From contig NC_092872.1 of assembly GCF_028372415.1 (NCBI RefSeq), positions 519,126,224-519,190,223 on the forward strand: a stretch of DNA of 64,000 nucleotides, read 5' to 3'. Positions 31,961 to 43,995 of this stretch are shown in pieces. The first letter of the stretch is position 1; every line of letters begins with the position of its first letter. The translations under genes and the position numbers were made by a program. A model generated the notes under the pieces. That model searched no databases, was not told the origin of the DNA, and saw only the letters and a list, made by a program, of their open reading frames with translations. This DNA is from Notamacropus eugenii (lineage: Eukaryota; Chordata; Mammalia; Diprotodontia; Macropodidae).

Positions 31961-32682
31961 TCCAGATGACTCAGGAGAAGAAAGTGAGGTTGGTGACCTT
32001 TTACAGCCCTCACTCACTCAAATTAAAGTCAACTGCAAGTCATGTCATCATCTTGATATCATGGTCTTCTTCAAGAATGAAGCACAAACACAACCTGTGA
32101 GTAAGTAGCAGCTCCTCTCCTCTCCTTTCCTCTGCTCTCCTCTGGTGTTCTGCCCAGGGGAAGGTAACCTCCATTACCAAAAGCTGCCTTTTTTCTTTGG
32201 GTTTACTGACTACATTTCTTGCTCAAAGAGCAGGCCTTAAACCCAATTCACTCTGGAGCTCATAGACTGGACAACAAGTCCCCACCCACCTAGCACAGAG
32301 TAGATGTAATAACTAAGTGGTAATTGGTTCTCTTTTACCTTGGAATCCTGAGAGTCTTCCCCTCCAAGTTTGATTTTCTTTTTTATTAAAAGGATTAACC
32401 CTTGAGTAACTTAAAGAAGCCTATTCAGTGAATGGGTGTATCTCACTCAAAGTGAGAATGCTGTAAGACCTTAGCCTGAAAGGGCCAGGGTCTCCCACTT
32501 CATCCTGGGCCATCTCCAGACTTCCTGATGAATATCAGGCCACTAGATCCAGATGGCTCAGGAGAAGAAAGTGAGATTGGTGACCTTGCACAGCCCTCCC
32601 TCACTCAAATCAAAGTCAACTGCATGTCATGTCATCATCTTGATGTCATGGTCCTCTTCGAGAACAAAGGACAAAAACACAA
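31961..32682 (+). mobile_element. composite retroelement flanked by SINE tail modules, copy 2
   Basis: Sense order: tail module 1 (31961-32094, starting 'tccagatgactcagg' and ending 'gcacaaacacaac'), a middle of about 405 bases (cacccacctagcacagag, gagagtcttcccctcc, aggattaacccttgagtaac), tail module 2 (32501-32682, starting 'catcctgggccatctccag' and ending 'ggacaaaaacacaa'). The 5' and 3' ends coincide with copy 1. No clear target duplication. Confidence 0.7.
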
Positions 32683-32724
32683 TATTCAGAGACTCTCTGA
32701 TCCCAGTAAGATCCTATGATTCTG

Positions 32725-32960
32725 TGTATTATTCATGCATTTACATAGTGCCTTAAGGTTTCAAAAGTGTTTTACAAATTTTAACCCATTTAATGCTAAC
32801 AACAATCCTGAGAGGTGGTGTTATTACTATCCGTATTTTACATCTGAGGAAATTGGGACAATCAGAGACTAAGCGAATCGTCCAATGTCATATAGCTAGA
32901 GTCTCAGACAAAATTTGAACTCAAATCTTCCTGACTCTGTGCCCAGAGCTCCATCCACTA
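32725..32960 (-). repeat. MIR, antisense
   Basis: Words: catttacatagtgccttaagg, acatctgaggaaattgggac, ttgaactcaaatcttcctgac, agagctccatccactatg. It abuts the L1 3' end at 32963. Confidence 0.85.
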
Positions 32961-33661
32961 TGTTTTTTTAAATAATATTTTATTTTTTCCCAATTACATG
33001 TGAAAACAAATTTTAAGATTTCTTTCTAAAATTCTGAGTGCCAAATTCTCTCCCTCTTACCTTCCCTCCCCTCTCTCTTCTTTGAGATGTTGAGCTATTT
33101 GACATAGATTATGTATGGGCAATCATGCAAAACATATTTCCATATTAGTCATGTTATGAAAGAAAACACAGACCAAAAAAAAAACCACACCATTAAAAAA
33201 GTGAAAAACAGTATCCCTCAATCTTCATTCAGACAATATCAGTTCTTTCCCTGGAGGCAGATAGTATGCTTCATCATTAATCCATTAATTGTCTTGGATC
33301 ATCATATTGCTGAGAATAGCTAAGTCATTCACAATTCTTCATCGTACAGTGTTGCAGTTACTGTGTGCAATGTTCTGGTTTTACTCACTTCATTTTGTAT
33401 CATCAGTTCATGTACGTCTTTGCAGGTTTTTCTGAAAGCATCCTGCTCATCATTTCTTATAGCATAATAATATTCCTTTACAATCATGTACCACAACTCA
33501 CTCAGCCATTCCCCAATTGATGGGCTCAATTTTCAATGCTTTGCCACCACAAAAAAGATTTGCTCTAAATATTTTTATACATATAGGTCCGTTTCCCTTT
33601 TTAAAAATCTCTTTGGAATACAGACCTAGTAACGTTATTGTTGGGTCAAAGGGTATGCACA

Positions 33662-35255
33662 AACATGGAGGAAATACACTGTGAGTGTAAATAGGATGAA
33701 CTCTCCCATAAAATGGAAGCAGAGAAGGTCAAAAACTAGAATCCTACAATATGTTATTTATGAGAAACACACTTGAAGCAAAGAGACACACACAGAATAA
33801 AGGTAAGGAGCTGTAGAAGAATGCATTATGCTTCAGCCAAAGTAATAAAAAAAAAAAGCGTGGGTTGCAATCCTGAACTCAGACAAAGCCAAAGCAAAAA
33901 TAGGCCTAATTAAAAGAAATAAGGAAGGAAATTACATCTTGCTAAAAGGTACCAGAGACAATGAAATAATATCGGTACTAAACATATATGCACCAAGCAG
34001 TATAGCATCCAAATTCTTAAAGAAGTCAAATGAGTTAAAAGCGTATGATCAAACAAGAGATAGAGGAGCATTACAAAATGTAAAATATATCATTTGGATT
34101 ATATTAAGTTAAAAAGTTTTTGCACAAACAAAACCAACACAACCAAGATTAGAAGAAAAGCAGAAAGCTGGGAAATAATCTTTACAGCAAGTGTCTCTGA
34201 TAAAGGCCTCATTTCTCAAATATACTGAGGCAAATTTGTAAGAATACAAGCCATTCCTCAATTGATAAATGGTTGAAGGATATGAATAGGTAGTTTTCAG
34301 AGGAAGACATCCAAGCTATCTATAGGCATATGAAGAAGCAATCTAAATCACTTTTGATTAGAGAAATGCAAATTAAAACAACTCTGTCATCCCACTTCAC
34401 AACTATCAAGTTAATGTGACCAAAAAAATTTTTTTTAAATGATAAATGTTGGAGAGGATGTGGGAAAATTGGGACACTAATGCACTGTTTGTGGAGTTCT
34501 GAACTGATCCAACATTTCTGGAGAACAATTTGGAACTATGTCCAAAGGGTGAACAAACTACATACCCTTTGATCCAGCAATACTGCTACTAGGTCTGTAT
34601 CCCAAAGAGATCACAAAAAAGGGGAAAAGACCTACGTGTGGAAAAATATTTATAACAGCCCTTTTCATGGTGGCAAAGTACTGAAAACTGAGGGGATACT
34701 CATCAACTGGAGACTGGCTGAACAAGTTGTGGGATGTGAATGTAATGCAATACTATTGTGCAATAAGAAATGATGAACAGGCAGATTTCAGAAAAATTTG
34801 GAAAGGCTTACATGAATTGATGCAAAGTAAAATGAGCAGAACCAGCTAAATATTGTTCACAGTATTAACGTTATGTGATGATCAACTATGAATAACTCAA
34901 CTCTTCTCAGCAACACAATGATCCAAGACAAGTACAAAGGACTCATGAAGGAAAATGCTATCCACATCCAGATAAAGAACTGATGGACTTTTAATGCAGA
35001 TCAAAGTATGTTTTTTTCACTTACTTTATTATTTTTTGTGTGGTTTTTTCCTTCTGATCAGTTTCTTCTTTCACGACTGTGACTAATATGGAAATATGTT
35101 TTACATGATAGCACATGTACAACCTATATCAAATTGTCTACCATTTTAGGAAGAGGGGAGGGAGGAAGGGAAAAAATTGGAACTCAAAATCTTGTAAAAA
35201 TGAATGATAAACATTGCTTGACATGTAATAAGGGGAAAAAATAAAATACTATCAA
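33662..35255 (+). mobile_element. internally deleted L1 nested in L1
   Basis: It splits the host L1 between 'gggtatgcaca' and 'aatgcacagttttata'. The 7-base ATGCACA at 33655-33661 and 35256-35262 is the target duplication. It starts within the endonuclease region (gaatcctacaatatgttatttatgagaaacacac), then near 34085 jumps straight to the L1 3' region (atttggattatattaagttaaaaag), so most of the reverse transcriptase is missing. Ends in an A-rich tail. Confidence 0.88.
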
Positions 35256-36279
35256 ATGCACAGTTTTATAATCCTTTGGCCATAGTTCCAAATTGTTCTC
35301 CAGAATTATTGGATAGTTCACAACTCTGCCAACAATGCACTAATACGTTTTCCTATGTCCCCTCCAATACTTATCATTTTCCTTTTCTGTTGCATTAGCC
35401 AATCTGATAGGTGTGAGGTGGTAACTCAGAGTTGTTTGAATTTGCATTTCTCTAATCAATAGTGATTTAGAGCATTTTTTCATGATTATAGAGATCTTTT
35501 ATTTCTTCATCTAAAAACTGCCTGTTCATATCCTTTGATCGTTTACCAATTAGAGAATGATTTTGTTTAGTCCTAAATTCTTCTCTTTTCCATAGATCTG
35601 ATAGATAACTATTTCTCATGTCCCCAATTTGCTTATTGTTTCACGCTTTATGTCTAAATCATGTACCTATTTTTACTTTGGGATATAGCGTGAGATACTG
35701 GTCTATACTTAGTTTCTACCATAGTTTTCCAGTTTTCCCAGCAGTTCTTGTCAAATTATGTGTTCTTCTCCCAAAAGTCTGGGTCTTTGGGTTTTTCAAA
35801 CACTAGATTATTAGAGTTATTTACTACTGTATTGTGTACTTAATCTATTCCACTGATCCACCATACTACCAGTAGCAAATTGTTTTGACGATTACTGCTT
35901 TATAATACTGTTTGAGATCTAGTATGTCAAGGTTACCTTCCTTCACATTTTTCATTAGTGTTATTCTTGACCTTTTATTCTTCTACATGAATTTTGTTAT
36001 TTTTATAACTCCATAAAATAATTTTTGGTAGTTTGATTGGCATGGCACTGAATAACTAAATTAATTTAGGTAGAATTGTATTTTTATTTTATTGGTTTGG
36101 CCTACCTGTGAGCAACTAATATTTTTCCAATTGTTTAGATCTGACTTTATTTGTCTGTAAAAGGTTTGGTAATTGTGTTCATATATTTCCTAGGTTTGTC
36201 TTGGTAGGTAGACTCCCAAGTATTTTATATTGTCTACAGCTATTTGAAATGGAACCTCTCTTTCTATCTCTTGCTGCTG

Positions 36280-36708
36280 GACTTTGTTGGTAATATATAG
36301 AATTGCTGGTGATATATGTAAGTTCTCTTTATATTCCAGTACTTTTCTAAAGTTGTTAATTTCACCTGGGGTTTTTGTTGTTGATTCTCTAGGGTTTCTA
36401 AATATGCCATTGTATCATCTGCAAAGAGTGATGGTTTTGTCTCTTCTTTCTATTTATTTTTCTTCTCTTATTGCTATAAATAATATTTCTAGTACAATAT
36501 TGAAGAATAGAGGTGATAATGGGCATCCTTGCTTCACCCCTGATCTTACTGGAAAGGTTTCTAGCTTATCTCCATTAGAGATAATGCTTGCTGGTGGTTT
36601 TAGATAGCTATTACTTATAATTTTAAGAAAAGCTCCATTTATTTCTGTGCTTTCTAGTGTTTTTAATAGGAATAGGCATTGCATTTTGTCAAAAATCTTT
36701 TTCTGCAC
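36280..36708 (-). pseudogene. L1 ORF2 reverse-transcriptase remnant
   Basis: The minus-strand frame at 36454-36708 shows 'GVKQGCPLSPLFFNIVLEIL', the L1 reverse-transcriptase fingers/palm motif. In a neighbouring frame 36414-36425 encodes FADD in the context LFADDTMAY, the catalytic motif. A frameshift between them shows the gene is dead. Confidence 0.92.
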
Positions 36709-39273
36709 GTATAGAGATAATCATATGATTTCTATTGATTTTGTTACTGATATGGTCAATTATGTGGATAATTTCCCTAATATTGAACAAGCCCTGAATT
36801 TGTGATTTAAATCCCACCTGATCATAGTGTGAGGGCCTTGAGATATATTACCATAATCTCCTTGCTTGTACTTTATTTAAAATTTTACATCACTATGTAT
36901 TAGGGAAATTGATCTATAGTTTTCTTTCTCTGCCTTTACTCTTCCTGATTTATGTATCATACCATATCTGTTAAAATTGACTTGTGAATCCATCTGGTCC
37001 TGGGGATTTTTTCTTAGGAAGTTCATGAGTGGTTTTTTCAATTTTTTTTTTACTAAAATGGGGTTAGGTATGTTATTTCCTCTCTGTTAATCTGGACAAC
37101 TTGTGTTTTTATAAAAACTCATCCATTTCTCTTAGATTATCAGATTTATTGGCATATAATTGGGCAAAATAGCTCCTAATAATTGCTTTTCCTTGGTAGT
37201 GAATTCACTCTTTTCATTTTTGATACTGATAATTTGGTTTTCTTCTTTTTTTTAATCAAATTAACCAATGGTTTATCTATTTTGTTGGGGCTTTTTTTCA
37301 TAAAATCAGTTCTTGGTTTTAGTTATTAGTTCAATTGCTTTCTTACTTTCAGTTTTATCTCTCCAATGATTTTCAAAATTTCCAATTTGATGTTTGACTG
37401 GATTTTGATTTGTCCTTTTTCTAGTTTTTTTTTAGTTGCATACCCAAGTCACTGATCTGCTCTTTCTCTATTTTATTGATATAAACATTTAAAGACATAA
37501 ATTTTCCCCTAAGTACTGCTTTGGCTTCATCCCATAAATTTTGGTATGTTGTTTCATTGTTGTCATTCTCTTTAATGAAATTATTGATTGTTTCTATGAT
37601 TTGTTCTTTGACCCATTTATTCTTTAGGATTAGATTACTTAGTTTCCAATTAATTTTAATCTATTTTTCCATGGCCCTTTATTGAGTGTAATTTTGATTG
37701 TAATTTGTATGATCTGAAAAGGATGCATTTAATATTTCTGCTTTTCTGCATTTGTGAGATTTGTATGCCCTAATATATGGTCAATTTTTGTGTAAGTGCC
37801 ATGTACCACTGAGAAAAAGTTATATTCCTTTCTATTTCCATTAATTTTTCTCTGGAAGTCTATCATATCTAACTTTTTAAAAAATTCTATTCACCTCCTT
37901 AACTTCTTTTTTGTTTATTTTGGGGTTAGATTTATCTGGTTCTGAGAGGGAAAAGTTAACTTCCCCCACTATTATATTTCCTACTGTGATTCATTAATCT
38001 TTAAAAATTTGGTTGCTATACCATTTAGTGCTTATATGTTTAATATTAATAGTAATTCATTGTCTATGGTACCTTTTAGCATGATGCAATTTCATTCCTT
38101 ATTGCGTAATTTGATCTGTTTTTGCTTTTGCTTTGTCTGAGATCATAATTGCTATGGCTGCTTTTTTTCTTTTAGTTCAGCTGAAGGATAAGAGGTTCTA
38201 CTCCAGCCCCTTACCTTTACTCTGTGTGTCTCTGTTTCAAGTGTCTTTCTTGGAAACAAATATATTATAGGATTCTGGTTTTTAATTCACTCTGTTATCT
38301 GCTTCCATGTTATGGATTCCATTCATATTCAAAGTTATGATTGCTAATTCCTCTTTCCCTCTCCACTTCCCTCTCCTCATCCCCCTTCCACCTCTCTTTC
38401 TCTCTCTTTTCACCCTGTCCCTCCTCACGCATGTTTTGCTTCTGACTATTACCTCCCCCTATCCACCTTACCTTCTATCAGTACTCTAATTCCATTTATC
38501 ACCCTCCCCTCCTACTTCCTTATAGAGTAAGATAAATTTCTATACACAGAATTTTTGAGCTTGTATGTTATTCTTTCTTTGAGTCAATTCTGATGAGAGG
38601 AAGATTCAAGCATTGGCATCACCCCACCTCATCATCTTTCCCTCCACTGTAATAGCTCTTTCATGCCTCTTCAGATAACATAATTTGTCCCATTCTGCCT
38701 ATTGCTTCTCTCTTTTCCCAATGCAATCTTCTTACTCATCCGTTATTTTTTTATGTCATTCTGTCATAGTTAGCTTATACCCATGCCATCTGTCTATATA
38801 TATTCATTTTAACTGCCTTAATAGTGATAAAGTTTTAAAAAGTTACAGGTATCATCTTCCTATGAAGGAATGTAAATAGTTTAACCTTACTGAATCCTTT
38901 ATGATTTCTACTTTCTATTGACCTTTTTATACTTCTCTTGAGTCTTTTACTTAAAAATCAAATTTTCTGTTAAGGTCTGGTCTTTTCATCAGGTCTTGAA
39001 AGTCCTCTTTTTCATTGAATATCCATTGAAGATCCCTGAAGGATCACACTTGGTTTCACCAGGTAGGTGATTCTTGGTTGTAATCCTAACTCTTTTGCCT
39101 TCAGAATATCATATTCCAAGCCCTCTGATCCTCTAATTAAAAGCTACTAAATCCTGTGTACTCCTGACTGTGGCTCCATGAAATTTGCTTTTTTTTTTTT
39201 TTTTCTGGTTGCTAAGAGTATTTTCTCCTTGACCTGAGAGCTCCAGAATTTGGCTATGATATTCCTGGAGTTT

Positions 39274-39510
39274 TCATTTTGGAATTTCTTTCAGAAAATT
39301 ATTGGTAGATTCTTCCAATTCTATTTTACCCTCTGGTGCTAGGATATCAGGGCAGCTTTCCCTGATAATTTCTTGAAATATGATGTCCAGATTCTGTTTT
39401 TCATGTTTTTCAGGTAGTCTAATATTTCTTAAGTTGTTTCTCTTAGATCTATTTTCCAGCTCAGTTATTTTTTCAATGAGATATTTCACATTTTCTTCCA
39501 TTTTTTTCAT
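39274..39510 (-). pseudogene. L1 ORF1 remnant
   Basis: The minus-strand frame reads 'ITELENRSKRNNLRNIRLPE', the junction of coiled coil and RNA-binding domain of L1 ORF1. In L1s ORF1 is an RNA-binding chaperone. Here only 78 codons are open. Confidence 0.9.
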
Positions 39511-40344
39511 TCTTTTGATTTGGTTTTTATTGCTTCTTAATGTCTCATGGAGTCATTAGTTTCTACTTACTCAATACTAATTTTGAAAAAATGATTTTCC
39601 TGATTGAGCTTTTGTACCTCCTTTTCCATTTGACCAACTCTACTTTTTAAAGAGTTGTTCAGTGAATTTTTGTACATCTTTTTCCATTTTTTGTGCTTTC
39701 TTTGCCATGCTGTTGACTCTTTTTTCATTATTCTCCTACATCACTCTCATTTTTTCACAATTTTTGTTCTACCTCTCTTATTTGATTTTTTAAAAATCCT
39801 TTTTGAGCTTTTCCAGGAGATCTTTTTGGGCCTGAGACCAATTCATATTTTTCTGTAGACCTTCACATGTAACTGTGTTGACATTGTTGCCCTCTTCTGG
39901 GTGTTTTTTCTTTTGATCTTCCCTGTCATCATAATAACTTTCTATGGTCAGGTTCTTTCTTTTTGCTCATTTTCTAGCCAATTTCATGACATTTATGCTA
40001 AAATTGGGCTCTACTCCTTTGTTGAGTAGCGCACTGTCCCAGACTTCTTGTGCAGAGGCTACAGGACCTCACCTCTGGGCTACACCAGAATTTGGGGCCT
40101 GTCTACTGACTTGCTTGGATGCTCCCTGTCCTGGAATGCACTCCCTATTTATCCTAGTGAGACAGACCTTTCCTGGCAACCCTCTAAGTTATCTTGGACT
40201 AGAAAATTCTTTCACTCCACCCTTTTGTTGGTTCTGCCACTCCAGAATTCATTTTGAAGCATTGTTTTGTAGTTGTTTAGAGGTGAATTGGGGAGAGTTC
40301 AGGCAAATTTCTGCCTTACTCCACCGTCTTGGCTCCACTTATCG

Positions 40345-40700
40345 AAAACATCCCACTGTGATTTTTTTATAGATGAGGAAACGGAAGTTAAAGGAGGTAA
40401 AGGGATTTATTAAAGGTCCTGCTGCTTATTAGTGGCAGAGCAGCAAACCATCTTGTGGCTTTACTGATTTAAAGCAGTCAGGGGCTAGTTAATGGCATAT
40501 ATACTGTGGGATGACCAGGTGGAAGGCTTTGCTCAATCAATCAATTGACAAACATTTATTTATGTGCCAAACACTGTATTGAGCCCTGGAGATACAAAGG
40601 AAAAAAAAGCAAAGACCAATCCTTGCCTTCAAAGAGTTTATATTCTAATCGAGGAGAACACAGGCACAAGATATATAAAAGGTGGAAGGAAGATAGGCTC
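40345..40700 (-). repeat. MIR fragment and L2 3' end, both antisense
   Basis: 40355-40460: 'tatagatgaggaaacggaagtta'. 40530-40700: 'caattgacaaacatttatttatgtgccaaacactg' and 'ccttgccttcaaagagtttatattctaat'. Confidence 0.7.
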
Positions 40701-40719
40701 AGAGAGGAAGACATTAATA

Positions 40720-41055
40720 GCCAGGGGCAGTGGTCGTGGTGCTGTGTGCTAGTAGTCCCTGATACTTGGGAAGACTAAGGCTGGTGAATTCCTTGAATTT
40801 GGGACTTCTAAGCTGAGATGGGCTAAAACTGGTCTGATGTCAGCATGTAGCCTGACATGGTGAGTCCCCAGGAGGAGAGGGTTGGATGCAGGGAACCAGG
40901 CTGTCTAAGATGGGGTGAAGTGGCCCAAGGCAGAAACACAGCAAGCCTAAGCTTCCTTGCTGATCAGCAGCAGGATTGGGCCTGTAGGCAGAATAACTGC
41001 TGAACTTCCAGCTGAGTTGAAAGGAGATCCAGCCTCAAAAAAAAAAAAAAAAAAG
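40720..41055 (+). pseudogene. 7SL (SRP) RNA retrocopy with poly-A tail
   Basis: Follows the whole 7SL RNA in order. Alu domain 5' part: 'gccaggggcagtgg', 'tagtagtccctgatacttgggaagactaaggctgg'. S domain: 'atggtgagtccccaggagg', 'aaccaggctgtctaagatggggtgaa', 'ggcccaaggcagaaac', 'tgctgatcagcagcaggattgggcctgta'. 3' Alu domain: 'agatccagcctc'. An A-run at 41037-41055 follows. 7SL RNA is the scaffold of the signal recognition particle. Substitutions throughout and the poly-A tail mark this as a retroposed pseudogene. Unlike Alu or B1 it keeps the S domain. Confidence 0.85.
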
Positions 41056-41675
41056 TTGGAGAGGACAGGGGATGGGAGTAAGAAAGAGGGAAATTTCTGC
41101 AGAAAGAAGGTTCCCTGACTTTCAGCAGTGGTTATGTTCATGATGCTCCCTCAGAAATGAAGAAGGTAGTTTGGATGGGTCTGGCACTCATCCCAGAGGC
41201 CCCAGGGAGGGCTTCTGCAGGGGGTTCCAGGAGTAAGAGCCAGAAGCTGCCAGACACACAGGAGGCAACCCCAGTGAGTCACTGAACAAGGTAATTACAG
41301 AATGAAGAAATGAAGGATGTCATTGCAAACGAGGATGCCAGACGGATAAGAGTCCCTGCCAAGCCACGGCATGGGCACCTCATCCTGACTGACACAAGTC
41401 AACCTTGTGAGGCACATCCATCCCCATCAGGGTGAGGATGAAAACAAAAAGTTTCTGCACATCCATCCTACCAACATCCAACCAGCCCTGGAGGCTGCAA
41501 TGGGCAGACTCTCCATCCATCTGGTCTTTTTGCAGGATTCTTTTCCTTGGAACAGAGACAGTGATGTAACAACTTGGATTTGGGAGGGGGCTCCAAAGGG
41601 AGGGATCAGGGACCCTGGATTCTAGAATAGCTGCCACTCTAATCTTTCCATCTAGGTCTTATATACTGAAGGACT
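41056..41675. other. unassigned, repeat-free, about 620 bases
   Basis: No recognised repeat. Open frames on both strands at 41380-41637 mirror each other and show no domain. Could be single-copy conserved sequence. Confidence 0.4.
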
Positions 41676-41679
41676 CAGC

Positions 41680-42100
41680 AGGCACTGGTAGAAAGGACAC
41701 TGGATTTAGAAGCAGAGACCTGGGTTTCAATCCTGGAACTACCATTTTCCATCTGTGACCCAAGACAAATCATTTCACCTCCCTTGGCCTCAGTTTCCTC
41801 ACTTTTAAAATAATATCCAGGCTTTAAGTATTGTTAGACTTGTTGTGCTAAGCTCATCATAAGTTATCTGATTTGATCTCACAACACCCCTGCAATGTGC
41901 CTTCACTTTACAGATTAGAAAACTGAGGCAGACAGAAGTTAAGAGATTTGCCCAGGGATACTCAGTGAATAAGTGTCTGATGCAGGATTTGAACTTGGGT
42001 TTTCCAATTCCTAAATCCAACACTGTATCCACTGCACTATCCCCCGCACAAAATTCAAGGGATTGGACTAGATGGAAAAGGGTCCTTCCAATCCTAGAGC
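41680..42100 (+). repeat. MIR3/Ther-2-type SINE split by an antisense MIR
   Basis: SINE head and CORE at 41680-41815 (ttggcctcagtttcctcac), antisense MIR at 41830-42035 (ttatctgatttgatctcacaac, gaaaactgaggcagac), SINE tail at 42055-42100 (gggattggactagatggaaaagggtccttccaatcc). Confidence 0.78.
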
Positions 42101-42724
42101 TTTTGTTCCTAGCTCTATTTTTGATTTTCTCTTTGATCTGGAGCAGTTGTTTCCCCTTTCTGTTTGGCGAGGATTAGGCTTTCTGCCACCACTTTGTGCC
42201 TGGGAGTTTTGTGGCTCTGCCTTTCCTGCACCCAACCCAGCACCCCTACTAGCTCCATTCTCCACCCCAACATTCCACATAAGGTGAGTCTGTGAGGAAT
42301 CAATAGCATGGAAGGTGAAAGTGAACAGGGAGACAGGGTACTCTGTTTCATTTGTCAATTTGAAAAACAGAACACAGATACGTTGTAATGGTCACCCCCT
42401 TCACTTTCTCTTATTGTTCATAACCTGTATAGAACCAAGACTGGAAATACCCAAGTTTTCTTGGACCACTGACCCATTTTCCAACCCAACTCATTTCTAC
42501 TCCAGCTATCTGTCCTCTGCTCTCCCTTTGCCTTCTCTTCCCACTTCCTGCCTCACAACCAGATCTTTCTCTTTCACTGAACCTTCATGCCCCAACTCTT
42601 TCTCCCAATCTCCTTCAACTGACCTCCACTCTTTTCTTCCCATAGACACTGCCTCTGCCTCACTGCAATTCCCTCTTTCCCTCAGGTCCTCTTGTCCCTA
42701 GAAGTAAGGTTCATCTGACCACAA
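42101..42724. other. unassigned, pyrimidine-rich in its second half
   Basis: 42440-42710 is C/T-rich and opens a long + frame (42315-42701) that is Ser/Pro/Leu-rich without family likeness. No gene called. Confidence 0.4.
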
Positions 42725-42875
42725 GCTCTGGAGGCAAAAGGAACTGCAAAGGTTGTCTGGTCCAACTCTTTTACAGGTGAGTAAACTGAAACTCAGAGAA
42801 AGTATGTAACATGCCAATAGTTACGTAAGTAGTCAGTTTTAGATCCAGGTTTGGAACCTTGTGTCATCTAACTCC

Positions 42876-42935
<60 letters not shown>
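42725..42935 (-). repeat. MIR3-type SINE (antisense) ending in (GA)n
   Basis: Antisense SINE to about 42879 (ttgtctggtccaactctttta, ctgaaactcagagaaag). Then an uninterrupted GA array from 42880 to 42935. Confidence 0.85.
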
Positions 42936-42937
<2 letters not shown>

Positions 42938-43079
42938 CAGAGAGGATGAAGTTAGAAGCACCAAGTTCAATCTGTAAGTTTTATCCATACAAATAAGACC
43001 CATGAATGTTTCACCATGGGGCTGAGATAGTCACCTTTGCTGGACATTAGAAAAGGCAAGGGATTGAAAAGAGGAGAAC

Positions 43080-43322
43080 TGTGTTGTTCAGTTGTTTCAA
43101 TCATGTCCAGCTCTTCACAACCCCATTCACAGTCTCTTGGCAGAGATACTAGAGTAGTTTTCCATTTCATTTTCCAGTTCATTTTACAGATGAGGAAGTG
43201 AGGCAAACAGGGTTAAGTGACTTGCCCAGGGTCACGTAGCTAATAAATGTGTGAGGCTACATTTGAATTCTGGTCTTTCAGACTCCAAACCTGGCACTCT
43301 GTCCACTGTGCCACCTTGCTGA
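43080..43322 (-). repeat. Mar-1-type SINE, complete, antisense
   Basis: Tail 'tgttgttcagttgtttcaatc', CORE 'gttaagtgacttgcccaggg', head 'actctgtccactgtgccacc'. Confidence 0.92.
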
Positions 43323-43339
43323 GGGATACTGAAGAACTG

Positions 43340-43735
43340 AGATTCTAGAAAAGGCTATAGATTTGGAGGCAGAAAACATGGGTTCCAATTTGAACTCTGC
43401 TACATCCTAATTGTTTGCCACTGGACGAGTCACCCTCTCTGCATCTTCGTTTGCTCCTCTATGAGTGTTAGACTAGAAGTCTTCAAGTTTCACTCCAGCT
43501 CTAAATCCTATGAAAGTTTAATGAATACACAGAAAGGTTCCAGATTTAGAAAAGACCTCAGAAACCACCTAATCCAAAACTCTCGTTCTATAGTGGAGGA
43601 AACTGAAGCCCAGGGAGTTGAAGTGACTTGGTCAATATCGCACAGGTTGTAAGTGTCACAGGCAGGATCTGAACCTAGGGTTTTACGCTCCATGGCTAGT
43701 GATGTTTTCACTCTGTTCTGACTTCCTTGGAGACC
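43340..43735. repeat. MIR3/Ther-2-type SINEs, sense then antisense
   Basis: 43340-43520 sense (tgttagactagaagtcttcaagtttcactccagctctaaatcctatg). 43525-43735 antisense (gatttagaaaagacctcagaaacc, ggatctgaacctagggttttacgctcc). Confidence 0.8.
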
Positions 43736-43769
43736 GTATCACAAATAACTGAATCACAGAGATCTAACT

Positions 43770-43995
43770 TTAAAAAAAAAAAGATTTGGAGGAGGAGGGG
43801 TACATGATGGTTATCTTCATGTATCTGAAGAACTATCAGATGGAAGAGAGTTTCTGGTTCTTTTGTGAAGCTGCTAAGGGTAATGACCAAGGGAAGGAGT
43901 GAGAGGAAGGCAGATTTCAGCTCAACATGAGGGGGAACTTTCTGGTAATCACAGCTGCCTCCAAGTAGAGCTCCGTGCCTTGAAAAGGAATGAAT
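43770..43995 (+). repeat. L3/CR1-type LINE 3' region, sense
   Basis: Words: ggtacatgatggttatcttcatgtatctgaagaa, gatggaagagagtttctggttcttttgtg, aaggcagatttcagctcaacatgagggggaactttctgg. It is the sense counterpart of 19860-20040. Confidence 0.72.

Larger units (their letters stand above)
32963..40341 (-). mobile_element. near full-length L1, dead, with a nested L1
   Basis: Minus strand. The 5' end is at about 40341 (read on that strand: aagtggagccaagacggtgg) and the 3' end is a poly-T stretch at 32963. Without the nested element (33662-35255) it is about 5.8 kb, the size of a whole L1. Order: 5' leader, ORF1 remnant (about 39000-39900), spacer, endonuclease (about 37700-38340), reverse transcriptase (about 36280-37600), 3' part. 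All frames are broken by shifts and stops. A weak target duplication is possible (catccactatg at 32952 against catcccactgtg at 40349). Confidence 0.9.

Noticed and set aside
36454..36708. Treating the reverse-transcriptase frame as an active gene
   Set aside because: Motifs fall in different frames and neighbouring regions are full of stops; it is a fossil L1.
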